DNA from: Candidatus Omnitrophota bacterium
Lineage (GTDB): Bacteria; Omnitrophota; Gorgyraeia; JAHJTE01
NCBI GenBank assembly: GCA_020058285.1
Contig: JAGVEL010000006.1
Location: 1-33,777, forward strand
Direction: 5' to 3'
DNA length: 33,777 bases
Positions 9,578-17,781 of the stretch are shown in pieces. The translations under genes were made by a program, and so were the position numbers. Each line of letters starts with the position of its first letter. Positions within the stretch are counted from its first letter, which is position 1. Below the pieces are notes generated by a model that was given only the letters and a program-made list of their open reading frames with translations, made no database searches and was not told the origin of the DNA.

Positions 9578-10366
9578 ATGGAAAAGGCTGTCTATTTTTC
9601 AGACATCAATAAGTTAAGATCGCATAACTTTGATTATGATAGGATATATTTTGGCAATGAATTTTGCGATGAGCTGATACCATCCTTAGACGACCTTAAA
9701 TTCGCTATTTCTGTAGCTAAAGAAAAAAATAAAGACCTTAGCTTTGTTACTTGTTATGTCAGCGAATATAAAATAAAAAAGTATTACCATCTTCTTAATA
9801 CCTTGGCAGGATTAGCCCCTCGTAGTGAAGTAATCATTAATGATTGGGGTGTATTAGGGATATGCCTTCAAAATAATCTTACGCCAGTTTTAGGGAGGTT
9901 ATTAGTAAGGCAGAAACGAGACCCGCGCATCTCGTTTTTTATGAAGCTACTCCCGGATTTATCAAGATTACGCGTACATCAGACAGGATTGAACAATTAT
10001 TTTAAGGACTTTTTGAAAACGCAGAGCATAAATAGAATAGAATTAGATAATTTAATCCAAGGAATAGATATGAATGAATTGCAGGATGTAAATTTTGGAT
10101 ATTCCGTTTATATACCGTATGGGTATGTAACTACCACAAGGATATGTTTCTTTCGTAATAAAAATATAAGCAAAAATAAAAGGTTTAGTATACTGCCGTG
10201 TATTAATAAATCAGAATGTGGTTTGGCTAAATTATATAATAAGCAGATAAAAGACAATTTATTTATGAGAGGTAATACGATATTTTTTAAAAATACTTCC
10301 CAATCTTTTTTAAAGTTGGATTCCAGAATCAACAGGATTGTGCATGAACCTGAGATACCAGATTAA
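9578..10366 (+). CDS. Short U32-like protein, UbiV-like partner
   Basis: IYFGNEFCDEL near the N-terminus; EVIINDWGVL; later Cys cluster RICFF...ILPCINKSECGL; directly follows the UbiU-like gene. Confidence 0.65.
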   Translation: MEKAVYFSDINKLRSHNFDYDRIYFGNEFCDELIPSLDDLKFAISVAKEKNKDLSFVTCYVSEYKIKKYYHLLNTLAGLAPRSEVIINDWGVLGICLQNNLTPVLGRLLVRQKRDPRISFFMKLLPDLSRLRVHQTGLNNYFKDFLKTQSINRIELDNLIQGIDMNELQDVNFGYSVYIPYGYVTTTRICFFRNKNISKNKRFSILPCINKSECGLAKLYNKQIKDNLFMRGNTIFFKNTSQSFLKLDSRINRIVHEPEIPD

Positions 10367-10497
10367 AAATAAAATCAAAACCAATTTTTTGCTTGTTTTG
10401 CGAATATTTCGCAGGTATATGCAGCTGAGCGGATTGATGTAAATTATGCCAGAGTAGCAGAAGAAAAAATCAGAGGCCTTACGATATACATAGGAAA

Positions 10498-11544
10498 ATG
10501 TTTAGTAAATTAATAATTTTGATCTCACTTTTATTATGCTGTGTTATATTATCTATATGGCATTGCTATTTTAAAAGAGGGGCAAGATTAACCTTTACTT
10601 TTTTCTTTTTTGCTTTTCTTTATATTTTGAGATGGGTATTAAAAAATATGGTTAGTCCTTCGCTTTTGTTAAAAACAGCCAAACAATTGACCTTAGGTGG
10701 ATTGTTTACAAATTCTGATCCGGCATTTAATTGGGTGTATATCTTTTTAGTGGCTGTTATTACTTTATTGGAATGGATATTTTTATTTTATCTAGGTTGG
10801 TTTGTGGCAGAGAAAATTATGCAGCGCTTTAGTTTTTTTCAGAGGCGTCTTTTTCCTACCTTGTTGTTAAGTTCCTTGGCAACAGCGAGCTTTCTATATC
10901 CCATTGAAGCAATTGGGCATAATCTTGGCTGGTGGCGATGGCAATCATTTATTCAAGTGTCTTATGATGTATTTTTTATAGATTGTCCTCCCCATGCTTT
11001 AAAGTCAGGATTTTATTTTATTTTGTACTTTCTAGCAGCCTATTTTTTGATCGAGTGCTCAAAGTTTAAACATAGGAATTGGAAAATGATATTTTTTATA
11101 TTACCATTTGTGCATCTCTGGACAATAAGATTTTTTGGTAATAGTTTACCGAGGGTAGTTGAGCGCATGGGGATTTTTCTAATAGTGGTGGCGCTAACAT
11201 TTCTTAGTACCTTGGAATTGGAAAATGTAAATCCGGGCAATCTTTATAAGTTTAGAATTATAGACAGGATTTTTTCCTTGCTAGTAATTTCTATATTGTC
11301 CATTTTATGTTTTACGGTTATATTTATAACTAATAAACCAGTGCTTATTTTTACCCTCTTACCAGCATTATTTTTTTATTTGTTTTCTATGAAAAATATG
11401 TCTCTGGGGGTAATTTTCATTTTTTGTATTCTGGCATTTCTTATGGGTAAAACTGTAGCAACTGTTAGCTTAATTCCGGTATCGATATTTTTTATTTTTA
11501 AAATATGCGACTATAGCGAAAGGGATTTGATAAGATGGACTTAA
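10498..11544 (+). CDS. Polytopic membrane protein, tandem paralog 1 (unassigned family)
   Basis: CYFKRGARLTFTFFFFAF, LYPIEAIGHNLGWWRW, AAYFLIECSKFKHRNWKMIFFILPF; shares blocks with the next three ORFs. Confidence 0.85.
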   Translation: MFSKLIILISLLLCCVILSIWHCYFKRGARLTFTFFFFAFLYILRWVLKNMVSPSLLLKTAKQLTLGGLFTNSDPAFNWVYIFLVAVITLLEWIFLFYLGWFVAEKIMQRFSFFQRRLFPTLLLSSLATASFLYPIEAIGHNLGWWRWQSFIQVSYDVFFIDCPPHALKSGFYFILYFLAAYFLIECSKFKHRNWKMIFFILPFVHLWTIRFFGNSLPRVVERMGIFLIVVALTFLSTLELENVNPGNLYKFRIIDRIFSLLVISILSILCFTVIFITNKPVLIFTLLPALFFYLFSMKNMSLGVIFIFCILAFLMGKTVATVSLIPVSIFFIFKICDYSERDLIRWT

Positions 11545-12548
11545 AAATAGTTCTTCTAATATGTTTTTTTAGTATTTTTATATTTATTGTTCATTCATAT
11601 TTTAGCAGAGGGTTTAGACTGACATTTAATTTTTTCTTTTTCGCCTTTCTCGTAGCTATTATCAAAGAAGGACCGATGATGATAAATGGAATATTAGTTA
11701 AGAATCCGACTATGCCGTATGAATTCTTAACAAAGAATACTTCTGTAATGATCGAAACGATGCTTGCGATAGTAGGGTGGGTTTTTACTATTTATTTGGG
11801 TTGGTATATTGCTAATAGGATTGCGCAAAGGCTAGGCGTATGGGAAAATCGGATTTTTCCGGTCGTATTTATAAGTGGCCTAGTGACAGCAAGCGTTGGT
11901 TATGCAGTAGAAGCTACAGCTATAGGGATCGGGTGGTGGCAATGGACAATAGAGGACATAAGATTAGCCGGATTTTTGGCTGGGGGCGTGCCATTGATCG
12001 TTTTTGAAACATGGACGCATTTTCCTACACAATATTTGCTTATGCCTTATTCTATTATAGAATGCTCAAGATTCAAAAGGGCCAGCTGGAAAGGTATATT
12101 TTTTCTTATCCCTTTTGTGCATAGCGTTAGTACGCAGTTCAGACCAGAACTAATAAGAACCAGCATCGAGCATATTGCTTTAATTATTCTTTTCATTCTT
12201 GCTGTTATAAGTCCATTGCGCTTTGAGTATTCAGGGGTTCGACGTCCGTCTCTAAGATGGAATTTGAACTTGAAATTATTGGAATCGCTGCCGATGTTGA
12301 TTATAATGATGTTGGTATTGATTTTGGTTTTTCTCGATTTGATTAAGATACATAATGCGCAGTTACTTATATCGCTATTACCAGTAATATTTTTTATATT
12401 ACTTGCAATCAAAAGGATACCTTTATTGTGGATAGTATTTTTTGCTTTGTTATGCCCATTGATATTAAATAGGCAGGCACTAGTGGCGGTAGTACCGGTT
12501 ACTGTTATATTAGGATTTAAAATTTTAGCAAGAATTAAGGCTGGTTAA
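11535..12548 (+). CDS. Polytopic membrane protein, tandem paralog 2
   Basis: SYFSRGFRLTFNFFFFAF, YAVEATAIGIGWWQW, YSIIECSRFKRASWKGIFFLIPF; 10-nt overlap with paralog 1. Confidence 0.85.
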   Translation: MDLKIVLLICFFSIFIFIVHSYFSRGFRLTFNFFFFAFLVAIIKEGPMMINGILVKNPTMPYEFLTKNTSVMIETMLAIVGWVFTIYLGWYIANRIAQRLGVWENRIFPVVFISGLVTASVGYAVEATAIGIGWWQWTIEDIRLAGFLAGGVPLIVFETWTHFPTQYLLMPYSIIECSRFKRASWKGIFFLIPFVHSVSTQFRPELIRTSIEHIALIILFILAVISPLRFEYSGVRRPSLRWNLNLKLLESLPMLIIMMLVLILVFLDLIKIHNAQLLISLLPVIFFILLAIKRIPLLWIVFFALLCPLILNRQALVAVVPVTVILGFKILARIKAG

Positions 12549-12564
12549 GTAGAAAGATAATCGC

Positions 12565-13560
12565 ATGAATCAGGCATTGTTGATTAATTTTTGCGGTATT
12601 GGGATTATTACACTTATCCTGCATTCCTATTTTAAAAGAGGGCTAGCTTTAACATTAAATTTTTTTTTATTTGCGTTTATGTTGACTTTTACCAAAGGCG
12701 GAGAGCATAGTTTTAAATTCATGATTTTGGCTAAAGCTGGCCCTCAGACTATATTTCCTGCGGTAATTTCTACCCTGATATGGATATTATCATTTTACCT
12801 CTCATGGTGCATAGCTGAGAAGGTTGTTGAAAGAATGCCTTATTTTAAAAATAGAGTTTTTCCCGTGTTATTCTTTGCTGGGATATTTGTTGCTACTTTC
12901 GCTTATGCTATTGAGGCAGCAGCAATAAATATTGGCGGGTGGAATGCCCCAGTTGTTAATGGTAATGAGTTTTTACTTATCCCCTTTTATGTAGTCAAGA
13001 GGCAGTTTTATTTTTCTGTATATTTTTTGGCAGCGTATTTTTTAATAGCGTGTTCTGAGTATAAAAATAAAGACTGGAAGATAGTTTTCTTTATATTGCC
13101 ATTTATCAATACCTGGATTCCGCAATTTTTTGGCTTAGGCCTGGCACAATTTATTAAAGAGATACTAACGTTGATCATTCTCCTTTTGCTTGCTTTCAGG
13201 AGTCCTTTACGCTTTTATCCTGCGGGCACTAAACAATCTAGTGGAGGGGTTTTTTTAAAGACAGAATTAGTAGATTTATTGCCGGTAGCAGTTATGGTAA
13301 TATTGACTTTCATTTTATTTTTTATTGATACAGTTAAGTTACACGATATGAGACTGCTTGTGTCGTTACTACCTATGGGATTTTTTATATTACTTGCTAT
13401 TAAGAGAATTCCTTTATTCTGGATAACATTTATTGCTCTTTTGTGTCTTGTGGCATTAAAAAAGCTAGCAATACCAGCTATGCTGCCAGTTGGATTATTA
13501 GTTCTTTTTCAGTTGATCATTAAATCTTCCTTTATAAAAAATAATTCTTTCTCTCAATGA
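12565..13560 (+). CDS. Polytopic membrane protein, tandem paralog 3 (GWW motif altered)
   Basis: SYFKRGLALTLNFFLFAF, YAIEAAAINIGGWNAP, AAYFLIACSEYKNKDWKIVFFILPF; ends LLVSLLPMGFFILLAIKRIPLF. Confidence 0.85.
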   Translation: MNQALLINFCGIGIITLILHSYFKRGLALTLNFFLFAFMLTFTKGGEHSFKFMILAKAGPQTIFPAVISTLIWILSFYLSWCIAEKVVERMPYFKNRVFPVLFFAGIFVATFAYAIEAAAINIGGWNAPVVNGNEFLLIPFYVVKRQFYFSVYFLAAYFLIACSEYKNKDWKIVFFILPFINTWIPQFFGLGLAQFIKEILTLIILLLLAFRSPLRFYPAGTKQSSGGVFLKTELVDLLPVAVMVILTFILFFIDTVKLHDMRLLVSLLPMGFFILLAIKRIPLFWITFIALLCLVALKKLAIPAMLPVGLLVLFQLIIKSSFIKNNSFSQ

Positions 13561-14573
13561 CTGTTTTACACCTATTTTCTTTTGCGTTTATAGGGCTTGT
13601 CTTACTCGTAGTCCATTCATATTTTAAACGTGGATTTCGACTAACCTTGAGTTTTTTTCTATTTTCTTTTATTGTTGGAATGAGAAAAGAAGCTGGTACT
13701 TTCTTGGGGCCAGCTTTGTCTAACATGAGATACCCCACACCTTTTATATATACTACCAATTACCCGTTGCTATTTTCTGTACTGAATACAACTATTGGTT
13801 GGATGCTTGCTTTTTACCTCTCATGGTGCATTGCCGAAAAAATTGTTGAGAGGTCAGCTCGTCTTCAAGGCAAGATTTTTCCTACATTGTTGTTTGCCGG
13901 TATGGTTATTGCCGCGCTTTCGTATGCCATCGAAGCCACTGCTATAAATATTGGTTGGTGGAAGTGGGTTTTTTTTGATCTACACTTAGCCGGATATCTA
14001 GTTGGCGGAGTACATCTTTTTGCGCTCAGCGCATGGTTTTATTTTGCCCTTAATTTTTTAACCCCATATTTTCTGATAGAATGCTCGCGCTTTCGTAAAA
14101 CCAATTGGAAATGCATATTTTTTCTTATTCCTTTTTCGAGGACCTGCACAATGCTTTTCCTTGGTTCAGATTTACCGCGCATGACTCACGAGTTTGGCAC
14201 ATTCTTTATACTGATGACGCTTGTTATCACTAATCCACTATCTTTTAATTATCCAAACTTTAAAGAAAGATTAGTTGGTGATTCTCTTGTGCGCAGGATG
14301 GTAGATATTATTCCTTATATTGTGATGTTTATCATTTTGGCTGTACTTATTTTCATCGATATCATCCAGATAAAGAATCCTCATCTACTGATTAGCCTTT
14401 TTCCGCTAGCCGTTTTTATCTTTTTGAGCTTACAGAAGATACCCGTACGGTTAATTGTATTATTTACTTTAGTAATAGGATTAATTTTCGGCAAAGTCGG
14501 GATTTCAGCATGCCTACCTGGGTTGATTTTTTTATGCCTGGATTACTTTTTAAGTTTAAGACACACCCTTTAA
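13557..14573 (+). CDS. Polytopic membrane protein, tandem paralog 4
   Basis: SYFKRGFRLTLSFFLFSF, YAIEATAINIGWWKW, TPYFLIECSRFRKTNWKCIFFLIPF; ATGA overlap with paralog 3. Confidence 0.85.
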   Translation: MTVLHLFSFAFIGLVLLVVHSYFKRGFRLTLSFFLFSFIVGMRKEAGTFLGPALSNMRYPTPFIYTTNYPLLFSVLNTTIGWMLAFYLSWCIAEKIVERSARLQGKIFPTLLFAGMVIAALSYAIEATAINIGWWKWVFFDLHLAGYLVGGVHLFALSAWFYFALNFLTPYFLIECSRFRKTNWKCIFFLIPFSRTCTMLFLGSDLPRMTHEFGTFFILMTLVITNPLSFNYPNFKERLVGDSLVRRMVDIIPYIVMFIILAVLIFIDIIQIKNPHLLISLFPLAVFIFLSLQKIPVRLIVLFTLVIGLIFGKVGISACLPGLIFLCLDYFLSLRHTL

Positions 14574-14576
14574 AAT

Positions 14577-15944
14577 ATGAAAAAGATATTATTAGTATCC
14601 TTGGCAATGGATAAATTCAGCTATTCAGCTGAAGGGAGATTTAAGTTTAAGTATATGCAACGCCGACCTTTACTTGGACTATTGTATATATTCTCAGCCA
14701 TAGAGTCTAGAGGAGTAGAGTGTGATTTTTTAGACCAGTCAATAGGCAATTTTTCTGTGGAAGATTTAATCAACCGTATTAATATCCAGGATTATCTTTT
14801 TGTTGGATTCTATGCTCAGTTGTTAGTAAAAGATAAAGTGATTGAATATATAAGAGCTATCAAAGAAAAATGCTTAGATAAGAATATTATTGTAGGAGGT
14901 CCGGGTTATTTATGTTACGAAGAATTTTTAGATAATGGCTGTGATATTGTTTGCCGGGGTGAAGGAGAGCTTACTATTACCGAGATCGTTGATTATATGC
15001 AAGGAAAGAAAAGAATCGAGGAGATAGACGGCATTGTTTATAAAAGAAATGGCGTTATTAATTATAATAAAGACAGAGAGTTAATCAGTAATTTAGACTC
15101 TGTCTCTTTTCCTTTGTGGCACAAAGTAGACATTGGTTTGTATTATGATTATTCTGTATTACCTATGCAGAAGCCCTTTGCGGTTATGATTACTTCCAGG
15201 GGGTGTTTGTTTCAGTGCGCTTTTTGCAGCTCACCGTTTTTATGGAGAAATATTTTCCGGAGTCGTTCAGTTGAAAATGTCATTCAAGAGATCGATATCC
15301 TTGTGCTTAGGCATGGCATTAGATATATTATTTTTCAAGACGACGTATTTGGCATAGATAATAACTGGCTTAAAGAATTTTGCAATTCTTTGATAAGTAG
15401 AGGTTATAGAAATTTGAGATGGATGTGTATATTGCACCCCCTCACCTTAAAAAAAGAATCTTGTTCACTCATTAAATTAATGAAGAAAGCAGGGTGTAAT
15501 TTATTCACCTTTGGCCTTCAATCTGCTAACCCACTTATTTTGGAAAAAATTGGACGAAACCCCATCGAGCCTAGGGCATTAAAAGATATAATTAAAATTG
15601 CAAATAGGCTTGGCATTATGACCTCCGTTGATTTTATACTTGGTTTTCCATTGGAGACAAAAGATACTGTCCGTGAAAATATTAATTTTGCATTGAATCT
15701 AAAGCCACATCTTGTCAATTTTCATCCTTTACTACTGGAACCGGGTTCAGAATTAGAAAGGGACTACAAGAAATGTGGCTTTTCTGAAGAAGAGTTGCTT
15801 AGACTCTGTTCTAGTGCTAACCGGGAGTTTTATTTTAAGATTCAAAATATATTCAGGATTATGAAGTTCATGTTTAGAGAAAATGTGTTTCTTTTTTTAA
15901 AAATAGCGAAGTTTTTTGTAGCCCTGAGATATTATCTAAAATAA
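14577..15944 (+). CDS. B12-binding-domain radical SAM protein (rSAM-3)
   Basis: VGGPGYLCYEEFLDNGCDIVCRGEGELTI; ITSRGCLFQCAFCSSPFLWR (CxxxCxxC); FGLQSANPLILEKIGR. Confidence 0.9.
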   Translation: MKKILLVSLAMDKFSYSAEGRFKFKYMQRRPLLGLLYIFSAIESRGVECDFLDQSIGNFSVEDLINRINIQDYLFVGFYAQLLVKDKVIEYIRAIKEKCLDKNIIVGGPGYLCYEEFLDNGCDIVCRGEGELTITEIVDYMQGKKRIEEIDGIVYKRNGVINYNKDRELISNLDSVSFPLWHKVDIGLYYDYSVLPMQKPFAVMITSRGCLFQCAFCSSPFLWRNIFRSRSVENVIQEIDILVLRHGIRYIIFQDDVFGIDNNWLKEFCNSLISRGYRNLRWMCILHPLTLKKESCSLIKLMKKAGCNLFTFGLQSANPLILEKIGRNPIEPRALKDIIKIANRLGIMTSVDFILGFPLETKDTVRENINFALNLKPHLVNFHPLLLEPGSELERDYKKCGFSEEELLRLCSSANREFYFKIQNIFRIMKFMFRENVFLFLKIAKFFVALRYYLK

Positions 15945-16156
15945 TATGATCTCCAAGATGCGTCAGATATCGATCTCTTTGTGGCTTTATTAAGTATTTC
16001 ATGAATATGGCTGTGCAGCTACTTCAGGTAAGGAATGCCGATATTGTTATAATCTAGCACGTAAAGTTGCGCGAATACGCGAATAAATTAAAAAATGATA
16101 GAAGATTATAAATCTTATCGATAAAGTTTAGTGTCTATAGATATATTTAAATATTT

Positions 16157-17773
16157 ATGAGTCTTATACTTAAAATTAAGAATATTTTTTATAACAAAAT
16201 ATACAGTAAGTATAAAATTGAATTATTTTTATTCAGTTTGATGTTTTTTCTAGGATTGCCGTTAAGATTGTATAAGTTGAGTAATAAAAGTCTATGGTTT
16301 GATGAGGCAGATGTGGTTCTGGATTCTGTAAATATATTAGATTCTTTTAAGGTATTAGAACTCCATAATCCAATTATAGGTTATAAAATATTTGTTTTTT
16401 ATTGGCGTCAGATTTGCCCATATATACATGAGTGGATGCTTCGGTTGCCCTCGGTTATCTTTGCAATAGCAGCAATATTTTTTATATATAAATTAGCTGC
16501 TTTATTGTTTAATAAAGATGTTGGAATAATAAGTTCTTTTTTGCTTTCCATTTCCCCCGTGCATATATATTATTCACAAGAAGCAGTTGCCTATTCATTT
16601 TTAGCATTTAGTACTATAGTAACCGTTTATTGTTTGATGCGATTTACTAGAGACGGGCATCCCGTTTTTTTCTACTATTATATTTTATTAAATATAATAA
16701 ATATATATACGCATCCCATAATGTGGTTTCTATTTTTAATAGAAAATATTATTGTTATTCTTAGAATAAAAAAATTTGAAGGAATTTACAGGAAAATAAT
16801 TTTATGTAATTTAATAGTAGTTATTATTTCTATACCATGTTTTTATTCGGTTTTTTTAGGAAGAAATTTTCTATTTGTGAAAAACAATTTTTATTTTGAA
16901 CGAACAGCAGGGTATATACCTCTTCCCACTTGGAAAAGTTTTTATCTTTTATTTAAAAATCTTACCATAGGCTATAATGCTCCAGATTTTATTTATCCGG
17001 CAGGCATATTCTTGTTTTTAATATTATTTCTTAAAGGAGTAGGGCAGCTGATTAAGAGAGAGAATGGAATCATAGTATTATTAGTTACATTATTGCCTCC
17101 TTTTATGGTATTTTTTATTGCTAGGGTCACCTCAATTTCCTATTATTTGGATAGGTATTTTGTTCCATTAGCGCCATTTTTTTATATCATAATTGCTTTT
17201 GCTATATGGAAGTTTAATGAAAAGAATATTAAAATTTTATTGATAGCCAGCACCTTGGTTTTATCAACAATTAGTTTAGGCAATTACTATCGCGATATTC
17301 TTCCTTTTGACGTTATAGCTGTACCTACAAAAAAAGAGATAAGAGAAGCGGCTGCTTATATAAACCAATCCTTAGAAAAAAAAGATATGATATTGCATAC
17401 TTGTCGAAATACGGCCTTACCTTTTGAATATTATTTTGATTTTTATTTTAATAAAACACAGGATGTTTTCAAAGATTATCCAGAGCGTAAAACTAATAAA
17501 CAGTATATTATATTTTGTCAGAAATTGGAAAATTCGATGCAATTATATAAATATATGATGCGAGATAAAAATCTGCAAAGCGAATACGTTCCTGTAGACA
17601 ATTATGAAATTAATAACGGTAGAGTTTTTTTGGTATTTTCATCATGGAAATTTGATGATTCAAGTATACCTGAGATATATGCCCTGCAATGGCTTGAGAA
17701 AAAATACACAATGGAAACGAAAAAGAATTTTAACGGTATTTCAGTCTATCTATTCACTAAGAGGGATATTTAA
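16157..17773 (+). CDS. GT39/ArnT-like polytopic membrane glycosyltransferase
   Basis: LPLRLYKLSNKSLWFDEADVVLDSV (LWxDEA signature); SPVHIYYSQEAVAYSFLAF; many TM segments and a soluble C-terminus. Confidence 0.8.
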   Translation: MSLILKIKNIFYNKIYSKYKIELFLFSLMFFLGLPLRLYKLSNKSLWFDEADVVLDSVNILDSFKVLELHNPIIGYKIFVFYWRQICPYIHEWMLRLPSVIFAIAAIFFIYKLAALLFNKDVGIISSFLLSISPVHIYYSQEAVAYSFLAFSTIVTVYCLMRFTRDGHPVFFYYYILLNIINIYTHPIMWFLFLIENIIVILRIKKFEGIYRKIILCNLIVVIISIPCFYSVFLGRNFLFVKNNFYFERTAGYIPLPTWKSFYLLFKNLTIGYNAPDFIYPAGIFLFLILFLKGVGQLIKRENGIIVLLVTLLPPFMVFFIARVTSISYYLDRYFVPLAPFFYIIIAFAIWKFNEKNIKILLIASTLVLSTISLGNYYRDILPFDVIAVPTKKEIREAAAYINQSLEKKDMILHTCRNTALPFEYYFDFYFNKTQDVFKDYPERKTNKQYIIFCQKLENSMQLYKYMMRDKNLQSEYVPVDNYEINNGRVFLVFSSWKFDDSSIPEIYALQWLEKKYTMETKKNFNGISVYLFTKRDI

Positions 17774-17781
17774 AAATATCG

